In this document: in pieces, positions 23,835 through 35,800 of the stretch
Layout: every line of letters begins with the position of its first letter
Position numbering within the stretch: position 1 is the first letter of the stretch
Origin: Adiantum capillus-veneris
Lineage: Eukaryota > Streptophyta > Polypodiopsida > Polypodiales > Pteridaceae
Direction of reading: 5' to 3'
NCBI GenBank assembly: GCA_014529385.2
Contig: CM043944.1
Span: 173,912,240 to 173,976,239, forward strand
DNA length: 64,000 nucleotides
Made by a program: the position numbers and the translations under genes
The notes under the pieces: model-generated
Told to the model about the DNA's origin: nothing
Seen by the model: only the letters and a program-made list of their open reading frames with translations
The model's database searches: none

Positions 23835-26800
23835 CCCCCCCCATATATGTTTGTTTTAAAGTGGATCTTAATAACATATCCTTTCTTTTGTCAGCTCTCG
23901 TGTTTGGGGTTTTCATCGGATGGTTTCCATCGTTTGAAACGATATGACTCTGTAAAGACTCGCTTTGTCATCACATGCATGGCAGTCAATTTAAACAGAA
24001 TTGCTGTTGGGGATTGTCGAGATGGGATTTCGCTTTACACTTACCAAGAGGTTAGTATTATTTGCATGCTTTATGCACCATAAATAAGGGCAGAGGGATC
24101 TATGATTGCTTGCAGCAGCTTTTGACTTCATAAACGTTGTACAGTTTGCATCCAAACTTGAGCAACTGTACTGTGACCCAATGCGGCGCTTAGTGGCAGA
24201 TTGTGCCTTGGTAGATCAGAATACAGTCATGGTAACAGACAGGCATGGGAACTTTAGTGTTCTAAGTTGTGGAAACCCCTCAGACAGGCATGAGAACTTT
24301 AGTGTTGTAAGTTGCGGAAACCCCTCAGAAGGTATGTATGGGTTTCTTAACAAGCATGTGTTATTGAGCGTGCTGCAAAACTTTTCTGATAAAATTTATA
24401 TTATTAAAGCAGATTCTTCTAATCCTGAGAGGAACCTCATTTCAAAATGCTGGTATCACATGGGGGAAGTTATGTTGAGCATCCGTAAGGTAAATTACTT
24501 GTAGCTCTATATCATAGTTTCCTGGACCCAAAGTTGTGTGCAGTGGTTTGAATCACATAGTGAGACTTGTTTTTCACATCTCATGTGTTCACATGTGCAT
24601 GTGCGTGTATGAGAGAGAGAAAGAAGGCATCAACATCTCAAAGAGAATTGGCCTATAAGGCAATCATGTTACAAAAGTCTTTATCCTTCATATATTGTAA
24701 GAAGAAGATGTCAAATATGTGTGCATGTGTGTCTGTGGATGGGTGCAGTGGATGTATGAAAAATGACTACAGTGTGTTTACAAATGGGCGGCGAATGGAG
24801 CCTAACACTAAAAGGCTTGTTGCATGTCTTTGTTGCCGGCTTATTTCTTTGCTAGAGGTCCTTGGAGATTCGCAGAGGTGCAATCTAGAGATTGCCTTTT
24901 CAAAACAACTATGTATTATCCTCCGGGACATGGGCCATCTCTCCAGGTTTCGATTTCTGCATTGGGTGTACACTTTTATGTTCAAGACATTGCATGACCA
25001 TTCCTATGAGGCTTCTATGGTCGAGTGCTTTTTTTACCATCAGACTTGGATATCTTTTTTGTATTCGGGGTTTTAAGTATTTTTGCTCTTCCACAAAACA
25101 GTTTGATGTTGCTCGCGAGAGATTGGTATGGTCAGATACATTTGCACATGTCACCCCTATGGTGTTTATCATGGATGATGATTGGATCGTTCCACATTTT
25201 CTTTGTGGAATTCCAGGAGAGCTGCATTCTTCTTTGGTATTGAGCAGGCCTTTCGCATAGAGTGGATGCGAGAAACGTTGGAAACTTGACCACGGGATTT
25301 CATGGTCTCTTGGAGTGAGTTTTGACAGGGATTACGATGAGACCTGAATTTAGCAGTGGTTTAGGGTGCTGGACTGATGAGCTCTACATTGCTTTGGTTC
25401 AAAAGTCCACCTGGCAGATTTATGAAGGTGTTGCACAACCAACATTGCCCAAGCTACTGCCATTGGTTGTATATCATTGCAATTGTTATTGATCAGGAGT
25501 TTCCCTATAAGTATGCATTTGTGTAAGCTGTTTTGGGGTTTTCCCACGACAACCTTCTATCGAACTCGGGTCGTTTTTCAATGCAATATGAAGGGTCTCA
25601 GGCCCAATTTTGTTTAGAGAGAAATGAAATGTACTATTAGCGTTTGCCCGACTCGCTGCCTAACCCACCCATCGCTCACCGTAGGGAGAAGGACTACCTT
25701 CAAGAAGCGTGGGGTCAAGTACAAGAACTCGGATAGAGGGAATTCCTGCCACCTTCATGGCCACTGAAGCAGCTTTCCATGGGACTCAATATAGGTAGGT
25801 ACCAATGAGAGATCCAAGTCTAGGTAGTAGGTGTAGGTAATTGCTATGCAAGATAGGACGGCAAAGTGAAACTACTTCCTCGGCCATCATATCAAGAACA
25901 TAATTAAAATCATGGCGACGTGCCTAGGTGGCACCCAAAGCAAAAGGGCTCTTCTGAAGCACCTTCTCCACAACTCTAGAATCTTAATTCCAGCCATTGT
26001 AACGAGAGGGCACCACATGCCAACTGAAAGGAACAGACTAAAATAGACATTTAACACTTCAACACAACTCATGCCGCGCGCACACACACACACACACTTT
26101 TTTTTTTGTTAATCAATTTGATTTATCTACCTGTGGGAAACCTCAAAGAGAGGAAAACACACCAAAAAGATCAAGTACAAGAGAAGGAACACAAAAGTGT
26201 TCGGCTGTACACAATGGCTAAAAGCATTCATAGGAAAGCTGATGTATCTCTGCAGTGATATCACCAACTTCCAAGGCGAACCGTAAAGACTGCCTAAGAG
26301 AGAGCTTGAAGAAAGGGAAAGGATGTGCATGAAGGCGATGGAACATATAGCCATTACATTGTCGCCATAGGCTCTAGTAAGCCCAAAAACCTGACCCAAA
26401 AACATATAGCCATTACATTGTCGCCATAGGCTGGATCCAGTAAGCCGGTGAGAAGATACCAAATGCCCAAAACCGTTTATGGAAGACCGTCGTATGAAAA
26501 CGGAGCCACATGCACGTTGATACACGTCGAAGGAAATCTCGAGCAATACAACAATGTCACAACAGGTGACAAACATCCTCTTCCGCAATTGAGCAACGGA
26601 CACAAGATGAAGGGCGGATATGGCGCGTCCTAAGAAAAGTACCCACAGGGAACACACCAAGCAAACAACGCCAAAGAAACAATTGCTCCTTCAAAGGCAA
26701 ATGTTTTTTCCATAATGCAGATAGAAGCTTCCTCCACCGAATATCAGATTTATGCATGTGCCAAAGAGCGTTACAATGTCAGCAAGCAAGGGTTGAGGCA

Positions 26801-29800
26801 GAAGAAGAGCATAGACCCGACCGGCAGAGATGTCTTGAAAGGGCATTTCCTGAAGATTCTAGTCAGACATGCGATCACCATCGGCCAAAGGTGAAATGGG
26901 TGAAAAGCCGACCAACATTTGCTGCAATTCGCTCCAGAACTGGCGATAATGCATGCACAATCCAAAACGGCGAGCGGCAAAAGGAAACTCCATAGTGAAA
27001 CCGGCTGCATCCACCACATCCTCAACCACTGGAATACCACGACAGGAGAGGAAATACGCCTGGTGAGGCGAGTAGTCAATCAAAGTAAGAGAGGAGGCCC
27101 GACTCCAATGAAGACTCTCCAGGCGAAGTGAATTTCCCTTCCCTCCGAGCATTCCACGATAGATGAATCTTAACTTCTTTCCAGGCATAGAGCAAGGTGG
27201 AAGCAAGCGGACATCCAGGAATATGCCCATCCATCTTACCAAGTACAACCTCCCAAATAGATGATTGCTAGTGACCAAATGAGGACGTAACCACATGCTG
27301 ATTGAAGTGTGCAAACATAAGAGTCCGAGGCTGAGATTGTTGCGCAAGTGTAGGCAATAGCATAGCCTTTCTAGCAAGAACATGCCTATGTAGGTCCACA
27401 ATATTCAGCCCACCGAAGCGCTTGGGTGTACAAAGCTTTGCCATTGACATCAAGCGCAAGCCTTTTTTGTGTGCATGAGTTCGCCACAAATGAGACAAAA
27501 TGGCCGACAATCAAGACAATGGCGAGGCCAGTGCAACAATGGCAAAAAGAACTGAACATATTCCATGAGGATACTCTGAACGATTTGCAGGCGAACATGC
27601 ATTGGCTAAGTAGAAAGCTTCGAGTAATGCAATTTAACATTTAAGCGATGCATAATCCAATCCACTTTTTGCGTGTAAGTGACATTCCTTCCAATTGGAT
27701 ATCCCAAATGCCTGGTGATCACATTTGGAGCAACAGTCTCACCTGGCAACAACAAAGCACGCTAACTGTAACAGACTTGGACACTCCAAGTCAAGAATCA
27801 ACCGCGACAGCACCAAATAACCACTTCAAAACAATTCACAGATCACAATAGATTTGCACTGGCCCGGCGGAGTTCCGTGCCTAGAGATATTGGCCCCAAA
27901 GACTGGCGCCCCTTTCGGTATTTCTTTTTGTATTAATCAATCATCAAAGTACAAGAGAGCGGTTAGGGTTTCACTCTCAGACTCTACGTCCAGATGCTCT
28001 TAGAAGTGAGGCCCTCACCACTAATTTAAAGGTTACAAGGGATGCCCAAAAGCAGAGCCCCAAAAGCTTTTAAAATCAAAAGCATCAGTTCTCTCTCTCT
28101 CTTAGAGAGTCTTTTCTCTTTTTAAAAAAAAAAAAGCAAAAGCAAAATTCGCGTCGCTCATCATTTTCCAATTTTTTTTTTTTTTATAATAATCCGCCTC
28201 CGCGATTTTCGGAATTTACGGTTTCTGGCAAAAATTAGGTTTGCAGGAATTTTAGGGTTTCTGCTGTCCGCCACGTCATCACTTTGTGACATACCCCCCT
28301 CTTGAAAGCATTGTAATCGACCGCGATTACGCCTGCAAAACCGACAAAAGCCATAAACCGTCTTAGCAGACACTGACTGTTAGTACCTACGTACTAGGAA
28401 CACACATCTAGCACATGTACAAAATCGACAGTCACATCACACGACATCACAGGACATCACCAGACATCACAGGACATCACATGACATTCAACATTCATTC
28501 GGATCTTAGACCATGATTTATCGGCAATGTAGCTAGCAATCACATCTAGGTCCAATCGGGACCTCATCGATGTTCGATTGACTAACCCCTATTGCAACCA
28601 TGTCTATTTGAGATCAATCAGACCAAAATGCTGCAGTCATTTCGTCTTTCAGTTCCTGAACTCAAAAGAAGTCAAGAACAAATCAATATCATTATCAGGA
28701 ATTCCATTTCATAAAGTCATCCAGCAGAATACTGTTAGCTCTCTCAGTATCCCTGAAGCTCAAAGAGACATCAGTGACTTTAGTATCAAAATCGAGGCAT
28801 CTGTTGACAAAGGAGTGGAGTGACTCCCCTCTTGTGCATCCCACTGCACCAGATCTCCGGCCAAGCTGAATTCTGGGTTCCGTTTGGAGTAGACTATGCT
28901 AAACCAAAACATCGAGGTAAAGTTTCACAATCCGAGGAGTATCTGCTAGGTCCTCCTCCTCCATCCAGTTCGCATCAAATGCAGGAAAGTTCTTGAACTT
29001 AACCAAGAACCGCCTTCGGACTTTACCTTTCTTCGTATCATTATGTGCCAAAATCTGTTCAGGAACAAGGATCTCCTCGTTTTCTTCCACTTTGGGTTGC
29101 TCATCAGGCTCCCCATCATCAGGCACATCACCCTTAACAGGTTTCAAGAGACTCACATGCAATGCATTGTGAATCCTCCAAGTATCTGGCAGTTTCAATC
29201 GGAAGGAGACATCATTTATCTTGTCAGTAATTTGGAAAGGTCCGTAGTATCACATACTAAGCTTTGGAAAAAGCCTCTCCTTTCCTTGTTTCTTTCTTAG
29301 GCGTGCCTTCTCAAAAGTAAGAGCACCCAATCATCCTCCTTCAGTTTCCAGTCGCGACGATGGCGATCCGCTGCCTTTTTCTGTCGTTCTTGAGACTTCT
29401 GCAAAGTCTCGCGAACCTTGGCAAAAGCCGTATTCAAGTCTCATGAATATTCATCCGCTTCAAATTTCTAATCTTTCGTGCTCAGGAAGGATGGAACCTT
29501 CGCAGCAGTTTCAACAATCTCACATGGCGTCTTCCCCGTCGAAGAGTGTATCGTGTTATTGTAGGCAAATTCCACCAAAGGTAAGTTCTTTTCCCATTGA
29601 GTCTTCTGATGCGAGATACAAGACTTCAATAAATCTAAAATCACTGAATTGGCAATCTCAGATTGCCCGTCAGTCTACAAGTGGAACGATGACGAGAACT
29701 GCAACCGCGTGCCAATGTTCTCCCAAATTGCCTTCCAAAACAAACTCATAAATATGGGGTCTCTGTCGGAGACAATCGTCTCAGGCGTGCCATGTAATCG

Positions 29801-32800
29801 GAAAATCATCGTGATCATTCTGTATTCTCGGGAGATTAAAAAAAATGAAATCCATTTCAATATTTTCCCAGGGGCGGGTGGGTATGGGTAAAGGCTATAA
29901 CAATCCCTGTGCCTTATGCCTGTCAAACTTGACCTTCTAGCATACCAAGCAACTGTGCACAAACTCTTCCACATCCTTCTTCAGTCTCCGCCAAAAGAAA
30001 TCTCCCTCTACCCCTATCATGGTGGTAGCAATGCCGCGGTGACCCGTAAAAGGTGGACTGTGGCAATCAGTCATAACCTTTTCCCTCAACGGCTGTGTAA
30101 CGCACAACATAGTCTTTTTCATCAAGTAGCCTTCCCGAAGGGAGTATCCAGCTACTGTCTCCCCATCCCGTATCCGTGTGAAAATATCTGCAAAATCTGT
30201 ATCTGTGGCACATTGATCGACCATATCCTCGAAGCTCCTATGATGTATCGCGAAAATAGCCAGAACCAACGGTTTCCTAGACAAAGCATCTGCCACTACA
30301 TTCTTCTGGCCCTGCACATGGACAATCTAGAAGTGGAACTGTGACAAGATGTTCACCCACCGCATCTGCTTTTCCGAAAGCTGCTTCTGTGACAAGAAGT
30401 AGCGCAAACTCTGATGGTCTGTAAAGACAGTAAAATCCGCTTCGAGTAGGTAATGCCGCCACTGAGTAAGAGCATGGATAACCGCCAAAAGCTCTTTCTC
30501 ATAAATCTGTGTTGTCATCTCCGGCCTAGAGAACAAAAGACTCTCGTAAGCTATGACATGGCCTTCTTGCATCAAGACCGCACCCAGACTACGACCACAA
30601 GCATCACAAAATACTTCAAATGACTTCTGCAAGTCCGGCAAAGTCAAAATAGGTCCCGTAGTCAATTTCTCTTTCAACGTCTGAAAGGCAGTCACCTCTG
30701 TGGGTCCCCACGTCATCACTTTGTGACACTAACCACAGGAACGAAGTGGCAAAAGCTTCATTTTTTGAAAGTTGACTTTAAGACCAGCTGCAAACCCAAA
30801 CAATTCCAAAGCTTCCATAATCACTTGAACGTCACTCTGTTGGTTGCGAGGCATAAACACCGAGTCATCCGCATAAGCTTGCCCAATAAAGGTATGACCC
30901 GAGGGTAACTGCAAACCATGAAGATGCTCCGCAGAGGTCAAGTGATCAAGATACATCAACAAAGGGTGAGTGGCAATAGCATACAACAAAGCGTTAAGGG
31001 GGCAACCTTGCCTAACCGAACAACCAAGTGGCCACGATTTTGTCAATTCACCTTCCAGGATCCCCGAAGACGTACTACAAGCATACAAGAAATAAACCAC
31101 ATTGGCCAATTAAGGACCAAACCCTAGACACCTCATTGTGGCAGCAATGAAGTCCCATTGCATAGTGTCAAAGGTCTTTTTCAATATCAACTTGCATGAC
31201 CAACACATCCTATTGCATGTACTTAGTATACTCCATGCCAATCATAACATTAGTCAAATTGTCCATGATTTGACGACGAAGGATGAAACCATACTGAGCC
31301 TGATGAAGTCCTGTAAACAGATGGTCCTTAATGCGATGCACCAACATTTTAGCCAATATCTTGTAACCCACTGGCATCAGAGTCATGGGCTGCCAATGAG
31401 AGAATTGCTCGCAAAGCCCTTGCTTAAGCAACCGTAGCGCGGATAGTGTGTCGTGCTCTCTGCAGTGGGTGCTCCTCAGTGCAATGTGCGTGACAATCTC
31501 ACTCAAAACAGTTTGAAAACAAAGGAACAAATAGACAACAAATGAGCTCACAGAGACACAACAACAGACCACAACATATGACTCGACTATCTCAAAGGAC
31601 TGGTACAGACTCTGGCGTGGCAGCACACTCGGCTCCAGCCCAGAACTCACAGGTACAATGGGGTGTCGAGGCTCAGATGTGCAGGGATGGTGAAGCAGTG
31701 TTGTGTGTATAGACTCGCTACTCTAGACGACGACGTTGGACAATATATCTAGAAGATGATCCGATGACCCAACAGTTGCTACTCATATGTACAATCATGA
31801 AGAGCCACCAACGGCTCATAAATGGCAGCCATCTAAATCTATCCCCAACTGAGTGGTAACTGAGTGGTGGTGACCTGGCCACAATGTCCACTAGACCACC
31901 GTCCGTATCCCCTGCCACGTGTCACTACCCAACCAAGAGAGTCCGTCTAGTCCAGTGTGAACCAGCCTTGGCGAACTGTACTAACTGTGTGTCATGTGAA
32001 AGTGACACTGTAGCCTGCTACAGGTTGCTCGCCACAAGACCGCTCACCGTCTCGGTGAGAGGAAGACTGAAAAGTTGTGAAAGAAAACAACTAGATACTT
32101 CATATGTACAATGGTGAGCTCTTGAATCTGTCATCCAAGAGATAGAGTTGTGGCCACTGCTGCACCCGAAGTATCAGCCTCTGGAGGTGGAGCCATCAGA
32201 TCGATGGGAAAACTTTGGACTCTATGAGTGCTACCACAAACTAGCTGGACGAACCCACCCGTACCCCATGGTAGCCTGAGGCTGCTGCTGAAACTGCATG
32301 TCCCCTTGGACTAGCATGTCCCGAAATGCTTGCATTTGAGCTTTGAGATCATCAATTGTCTGTGACTTTACGTGCAGAGCTTGACGCAACGCAAAAATGG
32401 TAGCATCTCTATTAGCAATGGCACTCTTTGCAACTGGCAAGCAGCCTTCCATGGCCGCATATGTGGCCAAGTGCTTCTGGTGGGTAGCTGCTAATTTCTC
32501 TGCACCAAGTTCAATCATTGCAATGGCATTTCTCGACTCCTGCAGGTTTTCTTCAGAGATTTTGAACAAAGAAGTAGAGTCGCCTCCACTAGAAGAAGCA
32601 GTAGTATCACGTGGAGGTGTAGAGTGCCCACGAGGTACTCCAGTCTCGATGTCGCGGTGACAGTAGTAGCAGGGTGCCCAAGAGGCACTGCAGTGGTTGG
32701 GGTGACAATGGTAGCAGGTTCAATGGGTGAGCTGGAGATGGGAAAGAATGACGAGGGTACCACAGGTGCTGCCGAGAATGGTGTGGTAACAGTGACAGTA

Positions 32801-35800
32801 GTATAGAGGGGAGAGATACTTGTGGAAGAGAGACCGCCTCAATAATAACAGGAGTGGGCATACCAAGAACAACGGAGCTCACAACGGCCTCCGGCACTGT
32901 AGAGACTGTAGAGACGGGGACGGAGGTAGAAGAAGAACGTCGTGGAGGAATTGTCACCCTAGTCTGACTCTCTGAAAATGGCAGAGGTCGTAGTGTCTCT
33001 GTCGTATCTTTGACCACTTTGACTCTTTTCTTTTGTTTCTTCTTTTGATCATTTGTGCCGAGAGACTTCCTTTTTACTTGCAGTGGCACTGTTGTATCCT
33101 CATCCACTTCCAGAGGGTTGATACGGATGTTGATCACCCAAGCCAACAGTGGCGCGACAAAACACTGGAAGTTGGATTGAGGTGATTGCACTTGTGCTCT
33201 AAACCTTTTCGCCCTTGTCTGCAATGATGTAAAGAGGATCTGATGAAACCCACAAGGTATGTTCTTTATTAAGCAATAAAGACCATCACATAGTGGGAAC
33301 GTGGTACGTACTTCTACTTTCCCCTTTGATCCTTGCGCATCTCTCACTAAAAAGTAATATCTGAAAACTGCTAAGAGAGCTTTGTGATGCTGCAGATCAG
33401 GATGATCGGGTTCGAACAATGCCTTACATGCCTTTATGGTATCAGCTTTGGAGAGCTTTGAGTAAGACCTAGTACTAGGCTGCAAGGAGGGAAAGTTGGT
33501 CATCCCCATTGCATGTCCTAGACGCGAGCTGTCAAAGTGTGCCCTCTGACTTTTGGAAAATTTTTCAACATCTGATGAATCATGCCGACAGGTATGTCAT
33601 CAGGAAGGATAGCTTCAGCTAGCGATTTGATACCCAAGTTATCCAATTGGTCCTGTGAGAGAATATCTATAAGAGATGATTTGGGCTGCTGCATGTGAAA
33701 ATTTAGTGAAAACTTTGTTTTGTGTTTTGTTTTTTCAGGCCTCGCAACCTTATGACTGATCATATGACTCATTACTTTTCTTTTTCCTTTTGGATCTTTC
33801 TCTTTATCACTTGAGCTACCATTGTTGGAGGCGCTACCACTGTCCGAGCGTGAGTTGGAATCTACCTGTGATGCTGAGGCCCTGTAACTTTTGCACTAGA
33901 CGTCATGTCCGTGACCCCATGGCTGCTAGGTTCTGATTCCTCTTCAGTTTCATAAATTTCCTCCGTGTGTGGTTGAGCCTGTTGGGGTATAGGCGCCTGT
34001 GCCTTGCCCGGCCGCCCAGAGTCTGGGCGCCCACTGACTTGTACACCTTATACATAGCATAAGTGTATAGGGGGCTGCTCACTCTTTTGAGTCTCCCCAC
34101 CCACATCTGTGTGTTCGTGTGTCGTGTGTCTCCTTCTCTCTCTCTCACTCTCCGTCTGTGGTGCTCCCCGATCCCCTTCAATTGGTATCAGAGCGTAGGT
34201 GCGGAGGGAGCGTGTGTGTGCACAGTCACGACGACAGCGGAGAGCCAGTTTCATTCCTGAAATCGCGTCCGCGCACGCGCACTTTCAAGAGTGCAAACAG
34301 GGTTTCGACTTTGGCATCGGCAAATTCAGCTTTCCGAGAGCCTTTCCTGCAGGTGTCTTGCCGTTTTACCCACCTTTCAAGGCCATTCGAGCTATCAGAA
34401 ACCTCATTCGAGCTACGGTTGAGGAGCTGCATTTTTCAGCCCTCTTTTGGCAGTTTATGCTACGTTTTTGGGTCGAAACGGAGGTTTTTGGCATAGCTTT
34501 CACACCCGGACTCGGATACATGTGATCCAGGAGTCTACCTTGGGATTTTGGCATGCTCCGTATGCGCTCGTCATAGCAGAATTTTAAAATTCTGAACGCT
34601 GAATTTTCTGCAGCAGCAGTTGTTTATTGTGTGTCGAGGATTCCACACATGGTTTGCTCTCAAATGTGAGAGTGATATTTGTTGCAAGTTTCCTCATAGG
34701 TGGGAGGATACAATGTATGCCTTATGTGGTTTGATGCTCAGGGAGACTAATGTGATTGCATTTTGAGCTCGGCAATGCATGCCTCTAGCATGTTTTTTGG
34801 CAGTCATAGGTAGAGCAGATATTTGTGTACTAGATTTGTAGGTGTTTGCAATGATGTATGCAAAGTGTGGAGATTGGTGCATGCATTTGGAGTGCGGTTT
34901 GATGCGCTTTGGTTGCTCATGGTTTTGAGCGTGCACTCAGTTTGGTTACTGGTTTTGTGGCCGTTTTACTGACGAAACTCTGGCGAAATTTTCCCAGGAG
35001 TTTTATGCACATCATTTATGCGATCTAGGTAGAGATTGCGGGTTGCACTCAGCATTTGCGTGCGGTGTTCTCTGCACGTGGGAGATTTGTGCGTGTGTAT
35101 GCATCGATACCGCATAGTGTGGGCTTGGTGATTACCGCACAGTGTGGGCTTGGTGATTAGCTCACGGTTTGACAGGCGTACAATTATCTTGGCACACTCA
35201 CAGGAGTGAGTATTGTGATGTATGCTTGTGTGGCTACGAGCTAGGTAGCCGGATTCGAGCACTAATGGCTTGAGGTTTTTCAGCAGGTTTCAGCTACAGG
35301 TTTACAAGTTTACAGGCAGGTTTGAGGGCTTATTTGGGCGCTGAATTTTCAGCCATTGTTTCCTCTTTGTAGGTGTCCATGTATGGCTCAGTTGTAGGCT
35401 GATTTGGGACACATTTGTGACTTGTTTATGCAGTTGTTTATGAGTTGAATTTTGGGGCTGTTTTGGGGCTGATTTACAGCCATATTTGCAGACTTTTGTT
35501 GATGCGATTTGAGCCAATTTAGGGCTGATTTGGTTGACATTTGCTACTCATTGTCGGTTGCTCTTTTGCGAGCATTATGGCTGATTTTTTATTTGACTTC
35601 CAGTGTTATGGTCTGACACAGTTTGATGGTGCAGATTTTGTTGCTTGGAAGGAGCATATGCTTGTTGCATTGGCGGATTTGGGGCAGGATAAACCCTTGT
35701 GTGGTTTATCGGCGAAGCCCAAGTCTATGCGTGATGATGATTGGCAGGATCTTAATGAGTTAGCAATTTCTACGATTTGTTTGCATCTGGTTGAGTCTGT

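Larger units (their letters stand above)
27767..30728 (-). mobile_element. Truncated Ty3 chromovirus-like element
   Basis: Same family as the element at 43248-49890. The minus-strand order is a 21-bp stub of the 5' LTR (30708-30728), RNase H (~30700-30330), integrase zinc region (~30310-29940), integrase core pieces (~29900-29500), a chromodomain-like end (~29198-28899), a noncoding 3' part and the 3' LTR (27767-28291). The 5' LTR body, gag, protease and most of the RT are deleted. CTAAC flanks both ends. Confidence 0.88.
26099..31445 (-). mobile_element. L1-type plant LINE, split by a Ty3 element
   Basis: Minus strand, occupying 31445-30729 and 27766-26099. The poly(A) tail appears as a T run at 26099-26108. 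From 5' to 3' it shows reverse-transcriptase pieces PVGYKILAKMLVHRIKDHL and QYGFILRRQIMDNL (~31300), then GCSVRQGCPLNALLYAIATH and QAYADDSVF (~30850). After the insertion come HLGYPIGRNVTYTQK (~27700), a C-terminal AKLCTPKRFGGLNIVDLHR stretch (~27400) and a zf-RVT domain (KEQLFLWRCLLGVFPVG, CVRCSIAEEDVCHLL, ~26600). It differs from the TC-flanked family. The 5' portion is missing and frameshifts are present. Confidence 0.8.

Noticed and set aside
24106-24144. Earlier acceptor (CTTGCAG) for host exon 10
   Set aside because: The resulting frame meets TAA within six codons. The acceptor at 24144 gives the conserved KLEQLYCDP.
24567-25260. Overlapping ORFs of 120-170 codons in the left part of intron 11
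   Set aside because: Cys/Phe-rich composition typical of AT-rich noncoding DNA, no motif, and no splice partner with the host gene.
25600-25630. GAGAGAAATGAAATGTACTATT as another inverted TC-family LINE end
   Set aside because: The tail-like bases match, but the GTCTCATAGGTCACTTTGG and GAAGACGTTAA blocks are missing next to it.
28441-28490. Short repeats of the GACATCACAGGACATCAC type as a possible satellite
   Set aside because: It is a short degenerate run inside the Ty3 3' noncoding region and also occurs, in fewer copies, in the full-length element near 49120.
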